Shown: positions 40,481-50,066, counted from the stretch's first letter. The stretch: 64,000 nucleotides of DNA from Sphingomonas sp. (GCA_003248865.1 QFPK01000016.1:1-64000); one strand, 5' to 3'. Program-made: numbers and translations. The notes: a model not told the origin generated them from the sequence alone.

Positions 40481-43185
40481 CAGTTTGTCGCCAACACTGC
40501 GACTGTTGCAACAGAAGTCGCCAATTGCGCTATGATTGTTGTCACATCCCTGAAAACTGAAAGACGATAAAGCGGATCTATATTTTTCGGAACGATAATA
40601 GTTGTTCCAGGAGGAGGTGTTCCTCCACCGCGTCCACTCGAGCCAATGGGCTGTGCCATACCGTTCGGCAGTACCATAAAGGCCCGATTGTCATCAGCCG
40701 TGCGTTGCACTCCGCCAGCCTCCCGCAGATAATTCTGGGCCGATTTTCCTGACACGAATTGCAGAGCGCCAGGATTGTTAACATCACCTAGCGCAAGCAC
40801 ATAATTGGGTCGTTTCGGAATGAAGACGCTGTCACCGGGCTCCATAATGGTGTCCAGATCCGGGCGTAGATCCAGCACGCGCGGATCCGCTTCCACCACC
40901 ATTCGACCCGGGGCTTCGGCAGTCCCCAGCGTCTGAATCAGTGCGGCCGCTCCGGCAAGGCCATCGCCGCTCGACGAACTGGAGCGTGCCGCGATTGCAA
41001 GCAAGCTGTTGTTCAGTTCTCGCGCAGTTCGGCGGAAACCCTCCTCCTGCGCTTCCTTCACGCTGCGGCGGGTAAAGATTGTGCCATAGGCATAGCCATA
41101 GCTGGTCAGCCCGCCAGCCCGCTGCAACAGCTCGGACAGCTTCTCACCCTTGCGAATAGAATACAGCCCAGGCCGCGCGACCTCACCCGTCAACAGCACG
41201 CCCGATCCTTCGAACACGCCCTGCTGTGCGTTGAACCGGATATCGTCTCCGGGCGCCAATGTGGTCAGCGCCATCATCGATCCGTTACCTTCGATCTGCA
41301 CGCGCTCGGTCGGGCCGCCAATGCTTCGATTGATATCCAGCACCAAATCGCGCGCGCCGACGACAAGCCCATCGGCCACCAGCGAAAGATCACGGGCGGA
41401 AGCCAGATTTCCGATGGGATAGGCGCCGGGCCGACGGACCGCGCCACCAATGCTGATGCTGTGCTCAATCAGCACAGGCAGCAGTTCCGGTTCATCCTCG
41501 AACACCTTGGGGCATTCCGGCAGCCTATCCTCGTCGGCACGCCGGGTCTGCTTGCCACCAACGGCCTGATCGGTCGTCCTGCGGCTTGTCTGTCCCAATG
41601 CCGTACCCACCGCGCCAAGCTTCGCCCCTTCGTCAGAGACCACAACAAGTCCAGCACGAGTAACGGCATTGAACCGGGACGCTTCAGTGTCCTTCACCAG
41701 CGTTTCAAGTCGCTCGAGCGACTTGCACTGCGACATGGAATTGGGTTGCCCCAGGACCACCTGTCGAACCGCAACACTGTTCATGAATGTGATGTCAGCG
41801 CGGGAGAAGACAAACAGGCTGTCCTCGCTTTGCAGCGGTGTGGAATTCCGATCCCGCAATTCCCGCGCGAGGTTCACCACTTCGAACAGTCGGGCACCGC
41901 TCGACGGGTCCCGGCGCACGAGTACCGCGGCCAGTTGGTAGGTATCGCTTCTGAGATCCGACGGCGAACCCACCAGTTCAGCCACCGTCCCGGCGGCGAC
42001 CAGTGGGCGCGCCCCGAAATTGTCGACATGGCCCTGCAACTGCACACGGCCGACAGCGCCGCCGGCGGACCCCGCAAGTACCTGAACGGAATCTCCGGCC
42101 ATGATGGTCGCGCCGGTGCCCGGCGCCCGGATGAAGCTCTCCGTCCCGTCCGGGCCGATCCGGCTGATCACCACCTGCGCCCCACGCTGGCGGATGGCGC
42201 CACCGGCAAACCCGACGACAGCGCCGACCGAAGATGCCCCACGAAGTTCATAGATGCCGGGCCGCGCAACCGCCCCGGTCACCGCGATCGTGGGCCCAAT
42301 CACCGGCACGATCACCCGATCGCCGTCCTGCAACCGAACCTGCGGCGGCGTACCGATCCCCAGCAGACCATAAAGGTCGACCGTCACCGTGCCGCCGCCC
42401 GCACGCACGATCCGAACATGGCGCAACGAACCCGAACGACGGATGCCGCCGGCCTTCGCGAGCGCGGTTCCCACGTCGGACAGAGAGGTCAGGTTGAACT
42501 GGCCGGGCCGCTCCACCTCGCCGCCCACGAACACGCTCACGGAACGGACCTCACCGACCGAGACATAGACGTCGGTTGCCAGCAAGGTGCGCTTTGTCTC
42601 AGCCGCCAGATCGTTGCGAATGCTGCCCAATGAACGACCCGCCGCCGGGATAGGCCGCAGATCTCCCACCACGATCTGCCCATCGCGGTCGACGCGGACG
42701 GTCTGGGTGCGGTTGGTGGCCCCCCGGAAGCTCACCTGGATCTGATCACCGATCCCCAGCACATAATCGTCCCCGATGGCGCCGGAACGGACGCCTGTCG
42801 GCGGCGGTGCCGACTGGAAGAAGTCATATCCGAACTGGCGCAGATTGCGGTCGCCAAGCCGGCGCCGATAATCCCGTTCCACTTCGGACGGCATGTAGAT
42901 TTCACTGAGTTGCCGCCGCGCTTCCGCCCGGCGAACTTCCTGCTCCTCCAGTGTATCGACGCGATTGCCCGAAAGCACGCCCTCTCCGACGGGTTGCGAC
43001 TGCTGGTCGGAATCGGTCGGCTGAACCTGCGGCGTGTCGCTTGCGCCCAATTGCGATTGCAGGTTCCGTAGCAGGCTCGGATCCAGTGATTGCGCACTTG
43101 CAGCCTGGGAAACGAGGGCTGTGCCAGCCGGAACCAGAAACGCGACCGGCAGCAGAAAATGGAACGAAGGTCGCACCAGGGACAT
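40480..43185 (-). CDS. Wza-type polysaccharide export protein with six SLBB-like repeats
   Basis: This 901-residue outer-membrane channel candidate has a signal peptide (cleavage near residue 32), a Poly_export domain (DDYVLGIGDQIQVSFRGATN, about 125-200) and repeated SLBB domains. Each shows a G-x-V-x-x-P-G-x-Y/F motif: about residues 215, 305, 375, 580, 655 and 820 (VFVGGEVERPGQF, IAVTGAVARPGIYEL, ISIGGAVRRPGAYPI, LLTGEVARPGLYSI, ALGDVNNPGALQF). A hydrophobic C-terminal helix (DVTTIIAQLATSVATVAVLA) fits the Wza barrel helix. It is far longer than E. coli Wza (about 380) but like other large SLBB exporters. Confidence 0.92.
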   Translation of the reverse strand: MSLVRPSFHFLLPVAFLVPAGTALVSQAASAQSLDPSLLRNLQSQLGASDTPQVQPTDSDQQSQPVGEGVLSGNRVDTLEEQEVRRAEARRQLSEIYMPSEVERDYRRRLGDRNLRQFGYDFFQSAPPPTGVRSGAIGDDYVLGIGDQIQVSFRGATNRTQTVRVDRDGQIVVGDLRPIPAAGRSLGSIRNDLAAETKRTLLATDVYVSVGEVRSVSVFVGGEVERPGQFNLTSLSDVGTALAKAGGIRRSGSLRHVRIVRAGGGTVTVDLYGLLGIGTPPQVRLQDGDRVIVPVIGPTIAVTGAVARPGIYELRGASSVGAVVGFAGGAIRQRGAQVVISRIGPDGTESFIRAPGTGATIMAGDSVQVLAGSAGGAVGRVQLQGHVDNFGARPLVAAGTVAELVGSPSDLRSDTYQLAAVLVRRDPSSGARLFEVVNLARELRDRNSTPLQSEDSLFVFSRADITFMNSVAVRQVVLGQPNSMSQCKSLERLETLVKDTEASRFNAVTRAGLVVVSDEGAKLGAVGTALGQTSRRTTDQAVGGKQTRRADEDRLPECPKVFEDEPELLPVLIEHSISIGGAVRRPGAYPIGNLASARDLSLVADGLVVGARDLVLDINRSIGGPTERVQIEGNGSMMALTTLAPGDDIRFNAQQGVFEGSGVLLTGEVARPGLYSIRKGEKLSELLQRAGGLTSYGYAYGTIFTRRSVKEAQEEGFRRTARELNNSLLAIAARSSSSSGDGLAGAAALIQTLGTAEAPGRMVVEADPRVLDLRPDLDTIMEPGDSVFIPKRPNYVLALGDVNNPGALQFVSGKSAQNYLREAGGVQRTADDNRAFMVLPNGMAQPIGSSGRGGGTPPPGTTIIVPKNIDPLYRLSVFRDVTTIIAQLATSVATVAVLATN

Positions 43186-43337
43186 ACTCCTCAGATTTGG
43201 AGCCGTTTATGAAGGTGGGTGTGCCGGGTCAACCTTCACTCGCGGCAGTCCGAAATCCGCCCGTGTAAACCGCCATGAGCGTATGCCCATGCGGGTTATC
43301 TATCCCCTGCGCTCTCGCGCCTTGCGTCATTCCTGCA

Positions 43338-43532
43338 CTATCGACCTTGAGTCAGATCAGCCACCTCGCGCACGGCCGCCCGATCGGCAGCGGTTGCAGC
43401 CTCATCCTTTGGCGCGCCCGATTGCTCAGCAGCCAAGCCGAGGCCACGGAACATCGGCGTCACGAAGAACAGTGCCACCAGCACAAAAAAAAGTGCAAGA
43501 GCGCCAATACGCTTCCCACTCAGGATTCCCAT
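43338..43532 (-). CDS. Small membrane protein upstream of the SLBB export gene
   Basis: This is a 64-residue frame from MGILSGKRIG with one membrane helix (ALALFFVLVALFFVTPMF), then a charged tail with KDEAATAADRAAVREVADL. The start is unclear: ATG at 43532 or at 43577, the latter with GAGG right next to it. It lies 152 bases upstream of the export gene in the same direction. I do not recognise a family. Codon use and a plausible helix support a real gene, but weakly. Confidence 0.45.
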   Translation of the reverse strand: MGILSGKRIGALALFFVLVALFFVTPMFRGLGLAAEQSGAPKDEAATAADRAAVREVADLTQGR

Positions 43533-43900
43533 CGAGCTCTTGCGCCCGATTTCGTGAATTCCGCTTGCCAAGTGCATCCTCGCTTCAAATCCAATCCCGA
43601 TACCGCCCGACACCCGGCATCACACCTGACCCTTACACCGCGTACAGATACACCCTCAGCCTCCAGAACAAGGCATGGACAAATGTCCAAAATCCGAAGG
43701 AATTCCTGCACAGTTAACGCTGAGCAGACGATTAACCCTGCTTACGTCGCAGTGCAACATAACCATATGCGTTCTGGACGGAATTCCGGCCCAACCGTTG
43801 CCCGAAAGCCACCGAACCGCGTTGAGTGCCAAGCCTTTGCGCCCTAACACCCGCGCAACCCGCTTGCACAGCGTCCGCTCCGGCTGCAAAATCGGGCAGG
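43533..43900. other. Gene-free stretch between exopolysaccharide block 1 and the MarR gene
   Basis: These 368 bases are less GC-rich than the flanks. They must hold the divergent promoters of the export operon and the MarR gene. No convincing gene, hairpin terminator or repeat was seen; open frames on both strands lack family similarity. Confidence 0.45.
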
Positions 43901-44440
43901 ATGGCTGACATATCCCCCCCCTCCCTCGGCTCGTCGCGCGCGTCGCCGCTGTTCCTGCGCGAACCCGAGCTGCGGCGCGGCATCGAACTGCTCTACTTCG
44001 GCTATGCCAGCATGATCCGCGGCGCGGATGCGATCCTCGCCGACCGCGCGCTCGGCCGCGCGCACCATCGCGCGCTCTACTTCATTTCCCGGCAACCCGG
44101 CCTCGCCGTGTCCGATCTCATCCGCCTGCTGGCGATCACGAAGCAGTCGCTCTCCCGCGTCCTAGCCGATCTCGTCGAAAACGGCCTCGTCGCCCAGACG
44201 GTCGGCACGCACGACCGCCGCCAGCGACTGCTCAGCCTCACGCCCGCCGGCGCCGAGCTGGAAGCACGACTGTTCGAAGCGCTGCGGGAACGAGTGGCCG
44301 GCGCCTATGCGCAGGCCGGGCAGCAGGCGGTCAGCGGCTTCTGGGCGGTCCTCGCCGGGCTTATCCCGCCTGAGGATCGGGCGATGGTGGAGGAACTGGA
44401 TCGCCGTTCCCGCGCCGGCGGCCAAACGGGAACCGGCTGA
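43901..44440 (+). CDS. MarR-family transcription regulator
   Basis: This 179-residue protein has the MarR winged helix: ALYFISRQPGLAVSDLIRLLAITKQSLSRVLADLVENGLVAQ, then the wing DRRQRLLSLTPAG and dimer helices. The start at 43901 (MADISPPS) is preceded by GGGCAGG. Its last 80 bases overlap, on the opposite strand, the end of the TetR/COQ9-like gene. Target genes unknown. Confidence 0.9.
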   Translation: MADISPPSLGSSRASPLFLREPELRRGIELLYFGYASMIRGADAILADRALGRAHHRALYFISRQPGLAVSDLIRLLAITKQSLSRVLADLVENGLVAQTVGTHDRRQRLLSLTPAGAELEARLFEALRERVAGAYAQAGQQAVSGFWAVLAGLIPPEDRAMVEELDRRSRAGGQTGTG

Positions 44441-45026
44441 GCACGGACGTCAGGCCCGGCAGGCCGATCAGGTCGGGTGTCACGCCTTCCAGTTCAGCAT
44501 TTTCGGCCCGCTCCAGCAACCGGTCCAGCTCGGCCATCGTGGCAGACATGTCAACGCTCTCGTCGGCCGCCCAGCCCCGGAACGCCTGCAGGCATAAGGC
44601 CCCCAACGCCGCGATCCGCAACCGCCCGCGTGCGCCCGACACATCCACTCCAGCCGCCTGAGCCAGCGCACGCACATGCAATCCGGCCCGGCTGCCCAGC
44701 AACAGGGCAACGCCGGGATCTCGGCTGCGCCAGATCGCCAACACCGCCGCACGGTTCGTCTGCAAGGCATCGAACCCCCGCATCAACCCGTCGAAAAGCC
44801 TGTCCCGAACAGAGCCGCCGGCTTCTGCCGCCCCCGCCGCCGCTTCGGCTGCAACGCGATCCTGCAATGCGACAAGCACATCGATCCGGTCGCCACCCAG
44901 TCGCCGCGCCGCATCGGCAGTCATGCCGGCCGCAGCCGCAACATCCTCGACAGACGCCTTGCGCCACCCCTGTTCACCGATCGCAGCCAGCCAGGCCGCA
45001 TGCAGAGTCGAACGAGCCTCATTCAC
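44361..45026 (-). CDS. TetR-like or COQ9-like helix-turn-helix protein
   Basis: This 221-residue protein has an N-terminal TetR-type helix-turn-helix (GWRKASVEDVAAAAGMTADAARR) and a helical C-terminal region (about 90-190) with AVLAIWRSRDPGVALLLG. The COQ9 family of alphaproteobacteria has the same layout, so a ubiquinone-biosynthesis accessory role is an alternative. The start overlaps the proC stop by four bases. The last codons run 80 bases into the convergent MarR gene. Confidence 0.7.
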   Translation of the reverse strand: MNEARSTLHAAWLAAIGEQGWRKASVEDVAAAAGMTADAARRLGGDRIDVLVALQDRVAAEAAAGAAEAGGSVRDRLFDGLMRGFDALQTNRAAVLAIWRSRDPGVALLLGSRAGLHVRALAQAAGVDVSGARGRLRIAALGALCLQAFRGWAADESVDMSATMAELDRLLERAENAELEGVTPDLIGLPGLTSVLSRFPFGRRRGNGDPVPPPSPDPQAG

Positions 45027-45892
45027 AGAAGCTCTCCCTGCTTCGGCGGCGTCCGGACAGGCTGCTCGGCAGCTTCCGCCATTTCACGCGATCGTTCGGC
45101 AGCGGCTCTCACGGTCGCGCGCAACAGGCTGGTCAGCAACCCATCGCCATCCAGTCGCTGCAACCCGGCCGCCGTCGTGCCATTGGGGCTCGTCACCTGC
45201 TCCCGCAACTCTGCCGGAGACATGTCCGATTCCGCCGCCAGTTCGGCAGCACCCGTCACCGTCTCCAAGGCGAGCTGACGCGCAATCGGCATCGGCAGGC
45301 CTGCCGCTTCACCGGCGCTCGCCATCGCCTCGATGAAGCGGAACAGATAGGCCGGGCCAGAGCCGGACAAGGCCGTCACCGCATCAAACTGCTCTTCGGC
45401 CTCCAGCCACAAATGGCTGCCCGCCGCCGCCGCCAGCCACTCCACGCCGACCCTCACCTCGCCGCCGGCATCCACGTCGAACAGCGCGGTCACCCCACGT
45501 CCGATCCGGGCCGGCGTGTTCGGCATCATGCGCACGATGGGGCCGGCAAACATCTGCGCCAGCGCCGCGATGCGTACACCAGCCAGCATGGACAGCAACG
45601 GCGCCGCACCTGCGGCAGCCGCCACCCCGGGCCCGATAGCCCCAAGCAATTGGGGCTTGATCCCCAGCACGATCAAGCTCGGCGCTGCCCCCGCCTCGGC
45701 GGCATCCCCCACTAGTCGACCGGCAAAGCCGTCGGGCAAGCCGCGTGGCGCCGGATCGATCACCGTCACGCTCTCTGCGGGGAGCCCAGCATCCAGCCAG
45801 CGGCTCAGCAGCGAGCCACCCATCGCCCCGCAGCCGACGAGCCAAATCCGCGACAGCGCAGGCGGAACCGATGCAGGTTCAAAATGAAACAT
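45023..45892 (-). CDS. proC: Pyrroline-5-carboxylate reductase
   Basis: This 289-residue enzyme makes proline from pyrroline-5-carboxylate with NAD(P)H. It has the Rossmann motif VGCGAMGGSLLSRW near the start, VLGIKPQLL, MPNTPARIGRGVTAL and the signature ALSGSGPAYLFRFIEAM, then ESDMSPAELREQVTSPNGTTAAGL. The start at 45892 (MFHFEPAS) is chosen. It is coupled by a four-base overlap to the TetR/COQ9-like gene. Confidence 0.95.
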   Translation of the reverse strand: MFHFEPASVPPALSRIWLVGCGAMGGSLLSRWLDAGLPAESVTVIDPAPRGLPDGFAGRLVGDAAEAGAAPSLIVLGIKPQLLGAIGPGVAAAAGAAPLLSMLAGVRIAALAQMFAGPIVRMMPNTPARIGRGVTALFDVDAGGEVRVGVEWLAAAAGSHLWLEAEEQFDAVTALSGSGPAYLFRFIEAMASAGEAAGLPMPIARQLALETVTGAAELAAESDMSPAELREQVTSPNGTTAAGLQRLDGDGLLTSLLRATVRAAAERSREMAEAAEQPVRTPPKQGELL

Positions 45893-46043
45893 GCCCCTTC
45901 GTAAAGACGGAGCGTTGCATGGGCAAGACGAACCGTCCGACACCCTTCCTGCCCGATCAGGCGCAAACCCAGTTTCATCATTTTGACTTGTGTTTCACAA
46001 TATGCGGCCACGCTCGTCGCCCGCTCAAACCCAAAGCTTGACC

Positions 46044-47564
46044 ATGAACCTGCCTTGGGTCAGGGAAGCCGCAATCGAAGCGCAGGATATGCGGCAAAGA
46101 CTGTCAAACATTGACCGGGAAATTCGTAAATCTGTGAATATTTTGACAGCTCCGGACGGTCTCGAGCGAAAGCTTTTCGCAGGCCCGCGCGTGCGCCGTC
46201 TGCGCATGGGGCTGGGCCTCACGCAAAGCCGGATGGCCGCGGACCTTGGGCTGTCGGTTTCGTATCTCAACCTGCTGGAACATAACCAGCGCCCGCTGTC
46301 CGCCGCCGTCCTGCTGAAGCTGGCCGACACCTACGAAATCGACGTCCGCCAGTTCACCGCGGCAGACAGCGACCGGCGCGCCGACGATATCAGCACAGCC
46401 ATGCAACGGGCGGGCGCTGATATCAGCCGCACCGACGTCCGTGAATTCGCCGAACAATTCCCCGACATCGCGACCACCCTGCTGCGCATCGCCGAAACCG
46501 CCGCAGCGCCGAACACGGCAGCCCATGCCCCCTCCCCTCTCGAGCTGGTGCGCAGCCACCTGCTGGATCGCGGCAACCATTTCGCCGATCTCGACAGCCA
46601 CGCCGAAGCGCTGGCCGACGAACTGCGCCTCTCCGGCCAGCCGTTGGAAGCCGCCGTGCATGACCGGCTGCGCGTCCGCCATGGCCTCGGCGTGCGCGTT
46701 CTCCCGGCGGACGTCATGCCGGACAAGCTGCGCCGCCATGATCATCACAACCGGCAAATCCTGCTGTCCGAAGTGCTGGATGGCGCGTCGCGGCTGTTCC
46801 ATCTCTGCGTCCATCTCGCCCAGTTGGAAGCACGCGCCGAAATCGATTCGGAACTGGCAGTCGCGGCGCCCCGCCTCACCGTCGCGGACCCGTTCGCCAG
46901 CCAGCTGCTGGCGGCCAACCTCGCCGGCTATTGGGCGGCAGCGCTGATGATGCCCTACGCCCGCTTCCATGCCGCGGCCGAATCGCTGGGCTACGATATG
47001 GAACTGCTGCAGGCGCGCTTTTCCGCCGGGTTCGAACAGGTCGCGCACCGCCTCACCACGCTGCAGCGGCCGGGCATGCGCGGCATCCCCTTCATCCTGC
47101 TTCGCACAGATAGGGCCGGGCAGATCTCCAAGCGCTTCGCCGCCGGCCGCCTCCCCTTCGCGGCGGAAGGCGGCCAATGCCCATTGTGGGTGCTGCACGA
47201 AGCCTTCGAACAGCCCGGCCGCATCCTCACCCAGATCGTGGAAGTCGAGGGCGGCGAGCGACTGTTCAGCATCGCCCGCACCGTTCGCCCTCAGATCACA
47301 CCCTGGGGCGCGGAACGGCCGCGCTTCGCCATCGCACTGGCCTGCGCGCTCGATCATGCGCGCGGGCTGGTCTATGCCAACGGCACAGACCTCGGCAGCG
47401 CGACCGCCGTGCCCATCGGCCCGGCCTGCCCCGCCTGCAACCGCCCGGATTGCCACCAGCGCTCGGCGCCGCCCACCGGGGCCGAGCTTCATATCGACCG
47501 TGCCAGCCGCGGGCTGACACCCTATAGCTTCAGCAGAACAAACACAGGAGAGAGCGCATCATGA
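46044..47564 (+). CDS. RamB/ScfR-like short-chain acyl-CoA-type transcription regulator
   Basis: This 506-residue protein has a Xre-type helix-turn-helix (VRRLRMGLGLTQSRMAADLGLSVSYLNLLEHNQRPLS, about 55-90), a central IrrE-like domain (LSEVLDGASRLFHLCVHLAQLE; the usual HExxH is degenerate) and a C-terminal domain with cysteines (CPACNRPDCHQRS) typical of the ScfR/RamB family. In corynebacteria RamB controls acetate and glyoxylate-shunt genes. Here the stop overlaps the start of malate synthase by four bases. The N-terminal extension before ERKLFAGPR is longer than usual, so the start is uncertain. Confidence 0.88.
   Translation: MNLPWVREAAIEAQDMRQRLSNIDREIRKSVNILTAPDGLERKLFAGPRVRRLRMGLGLTQSRMAADLGLSVSYLNLLEHNQRPLSAAVLLKLADTYEIDVRQFTAADSDRRADDISTAMQRAGADISRTDVREFAEQFPDIATTLLRIAETAAAPNTAAHAPSPLELVRSHLLDRGNHFADLDSHAEALADELRLSGQPLEAAVHDRLRVRHGLGVRVLPADVMPDKLRRHDHHNRQILLSEVLDGASRLFHLCVHLAQLEARAEIDSELAVAAPRLTVADPFASQLLAANLAGYWAAALMMPYARFHAAAESLGYDMELLQARFSAGFEQVAHRLTTLQRPGMRGIPFILLRTDRAGQISKRFAAGRLPFAAEGGQCPLWVLHEAFEQPGRILTQIVEVEGGERLFSIARTVRPQITPWGAERPRFAIALACALDHARGLVYANGTDLGSATAVPIGPACPACNRPDCHQRSAPPTGAELHIDRASRGLTPYSFSRTNTGESAS
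46101..46149 (+). promoter_or_regulatory. Inverted repeat near the 5' end of the RamB/ScfR-like gene
   Basis: CTGTCAAA (46101-46108) is the exact reverse complement of TTTGACAG (46142-46149). The bases between are AT-rich and include TTGACC. If the protein really starts further downstream than 46044, this would be a promoter or autoregulatory operator. It is weak evidence alone. Confidence 0.3.
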
Positions 47565-49141
47565 TGACCGGTATCGAGATTAAGGGCGAGATGAAGCCCG
47601 GCTATGAAGCCATCCTCACCGAACCCGCGCTCGTCTTCATCGCGCAGCTGCACCGCATGTACGAACCCACAAGGCAATCGCTGCTGCGCGCCCGCGACGA
47701 TCGCAAGCGCTGGTGGGCCGAAGGCAATGCCATTGATTTCGCACCCGAAACCTCCGCCGTGCGGGAAGGTAACTGGAAGATCGCCGGCACGCCCGCCGAC
47801 CTGCAGGACCGCCGCGTGGAAATCACCGGCCCGTGCGACCGCAAGATGGTCATCAATGCGCTGAATTCCGGCGCCAAATGCTACATGGCCTGCCTGGAGG
47901 ACGCGACTTCCCCCACCTGGCACAACATCGTGGACGGCCAGATCAACCTGAAGGACGCCGCCGTCGGCACCATCACGCTGGAAGACAAGGGCAAGTCCTA
48001 CAAGCTGAACGCCGAGACGGCCGTGCTGATCTGCCGCCCGCGCGGCTGGCACCTGCCGGAATCGCACATCCATGTCGATGGAGAGGAAGTGTCGGGCGCC
48101 ATCGTCGATTTCGCGCTCTACTTCTTCCACAACGCCCGCGCACTGCTGGCCAGGGGCTCAGGCCCCTATTTCTACCTGCCGAAGATGGAGCATTATCTGG
48201 AGGCGCGGCTGTGGAACAACATCTTCGTCACCGCCCAGTCGATCCTCGGCCTGCCGCTCGGCACCATCAAATCGACCGTGCTCATCGAAACCCTGCCCGG
48301 CGCCTTCATGGCAGACGAGATCCTCTATGAACTGCGAGACCATATTGTCGCACTGAACTGCGGCCGCTGGGACTATATCTTCAGCTATATCAAGAGCCTG
48401 TCCTACGATCCTGCGAAGATCCTGCCGGATCGCGCGGCCGTGAACATGACGGTGCCTTTCATGGCGAAATATGCCGCACATGTGGTGCGCACCTGCCACA
48501 AGCGCGGCGCCCATGCGATGGGCGGCATGTCGGCCTTCATTCCGGTGAAGGATGATGAAGCCAAGAATCAGGCCGCCTTCGCAGCCGTGAAGGCAGACAA
48601 GGAGCGCGAGGCCAATCTGGGCCATGACGGCACCTGGGTCGCTCACCCGGGCCTTGTGCCGGTGGCGAAGGAAGTGTTCGACCGGCTGATGCCGGGGCCG
48701 AACCAGCTGGACAAAAGCCCAGCCGGCACAGTGACCGCCGAGGAACTGACGACCCCCAGCGGCGGCCCGAAGAGCAAGCAGGGCCTCGCCATGAACGTGA
48801 ACGTCGCGATCGGCTACATCGCCGCTTGGCTTCGCGGCCAGGGCGCGGTGCCGTTGCACAACATGATGGAAGACGCCGCCACGGCAGAGATCAGCCGCGC
48901 CCAGCTCTGGCAATGGCGCCACCACGGCGTCAGCCTGGACGACGGCACCAAGGTCACGGGCGCCCTCATCAACGACGAGATCAAGGCCCAACTGGCAGTC
49001 TGGAAAGGCGACGTCGGCGACAACTTCTTCGAAGCCGGCAAATACAAGGAAGCCGCGACGATCCTGTCTGACCTCGTACTGGCCCGCGACCTGCCCGACT
49101 TCCTGACAACGCCGTGCTACCGCAAGTTCATGGCGGGGTAG
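47561..49141 (+). CDS. aceB: Malate synthase A
   Basis: This 526-residue enzyme condenses glyoxylate and acetyl-CoA to malate in the glyoxylate shunt. The family signature segment is GAKCYMACLEDATSPTW, followed by VLICRPRGWHLPESHI, VLIETLPGAFMADEILYEL and the catalytic region CGRWDYIFSYIK. The length fits type A. The start ATG at 47561 overlaps the regulator stop, so both are co-translated. A hairpin at 49156-49177 follows. Confidence 0.97.
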   Translation: MMTGIEIKGEMKPGYEAILTEPALVFIAQLHRMYEPTRQSLLRARDDRKRWWAEGNAIDFAPETSAVREGNWKIAGTPADLQDRRVEITGPCDRKMVINALNSGAKCYMACLEDATSPTWHNIVDGQINLKDAAVGTITLEDKGKSYKLNAETAVLICRPRGWHLPESHIHVDGEEVSGAIVDFALYFFHNARALLARGSGPYFYLPKMEHYLEARLWNNIFVTAQSILGLPLGTIKSTVLIETLPGAFMADEILYELRDHIVALNCGRWDYIFSYIKSLSYDPAKILPDRAAVNMTVPFMAKYAAHVVRTCHKRGAHAMGGMSAFIPVKDDEAKNQAAFAAVKADKEREANLGHDGTWVAHPGLVPVAKEVFDRLMPGPNQLDKSPAGTVTAEELTTPSGGPKSKQGLAMNVNVAIGYIAAWLRGQGAVPLHNMMEDAATAEISRAQLWQWRHHGVSLDDGTKVTGALINDEIKAQLAVWKGDVGDNFFEAGKYKEAATILSDLVLARDLPDFLTTPCYRKFMAG

Positions 49142-49155
49142 GCGATAGCGATTAT

Positions 49156-49177
49156 GGGGAGGGCTTCCGCTCTCCCC
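49156..49177 (+). terminator. Hairpin after malate synthase
   Basis: GGGGAGGGC (49156-49164) pairs with GCTCTCCCC over a TTCC loop (one bulge), 15 bases after the aceB stop. It lacks a T tract, so termination is likely but not certain. Confidence 0.55.
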
Positions 49178-49238
49178 GCCGCCACAGCAGGCTCCCTTCA
49201 AAGTATTGGAGACGATTTCGCCAGAATCTCGCGGCTTG

Positions 49239-50066
49239 TCAGACCTTCAAAGATTTGCGCAGAAATGAATTATAAACTTGCTTTCGCACGTTGGCAGGCA
49301 TGATCCGCACTACGGTCCGGGAGCTTGCATTAAACAAGAGTCGTGGCGCGCTCACCAAACCCAGTCTGTAAAACTCAAGTTGCAGTTTCATCTCTGAAAC
49401 TGCGTAGCGCCAACCACCTCGGCGGTTGTGTAGCCCCTGCCCGGTTCGCATTAGGACTAGATGCTCATCAAGATTCTGGAAGCGACTTCCGGCCGACAGC
49501 ATTTTAGCCCAAAGGTGGTAGTCTTCCTGAACGAACTCCTCGGCATAGCCTCCACAGGCCATCACAGCGCTCCGGCGATAAACAACTGAAGGATGGTTTA
49601 CTGGGCAAAGCGTACTGAATCGCCGAACAATTTGTTCATGAGACAATGGCACGCGCCGCACCTTTTCAAGGCGGACGGGGTCATCCACAAACTCGGCGAC
49701 CGCAGACCCAACAAGGGAGAGACTGTGATTCGCCGACAACAGCCCCACCTGTTTTTCGAAGCGATGAGGAACACAGATATCATCCGAATCCATCCGCGCC
49801 ACGATTTCGTGTGAGCAGCGGGCGAGACCTGCATTCAATGCCTTTCCCAAGCCACCGTTGATAGCTAATTTTACGACTACAAAATTATCATACATGGACG
49901 AGTACTCATTAATCACTTCTATCAGATCTTCACCGATCGGTCCATCTTCTACAACAATCACTTCACTTGGTTTCAATGATTGCGAATATACACTTTCAAG
50001 AGATGTCCGAAAGTTAGACGAATTCTCTTTCGAGTATACAGACATAAGGACAGAAAATGGAAGCAT
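49239..50066 (-). CDS. Glycosyltransferase family 2 (AmsE-like)
   Basis: This 275-residue GT-A enzyme begins FSVLMSVYSKENSSNF, with EVIVVEDGPIGEDL and the metal-binding segment EIVARMDSDDICVPHRF. A later PSVVYRRSAVMACGGYAEEFVQEDYHLWAKML segment is typical of bacterial family 2 transferases such as AmsE. It adds a sugar to the exopolysaccharide repeat unit. It overlaps the following gene's stop by one base, so the two are coupled. Composition is lower in GC than the core genes. Confidence 0.9.
   Translation of the reverse strand: MLPFSVLMSVYSKENSSNFRTSLESVYSQSLKPSEVIVVEDGPIGEDLIEVINEYSSMYDNFVVVKLAINGGLGKALNAGLARCSHEIVARMDSDDICVPHRFEKQVGLLSANHSLSLVGSAVAEFVDDPVRLEKVRRVPLSHEQIVRRFSTLCPVNHPSVVYRRSAVMACGGYAEEFVQEDYHLWAKMLSAGSRFQNLDEHLVLMRTGQGLHNRRGGWRYAVSEMKLQLEFYRLGLVSAPRLLFNASSRTVVRIMPANVRKQVYNSFLRKSLKV

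Noticed and set aside
46104..47492. 462-codon open frame on the minus strand opposite the ScfR-like regulator
   Set aside because: It is a shadow frame. The plus-strand protein has a helix-turn-helix, the usual domain layout and coupling to aceB.
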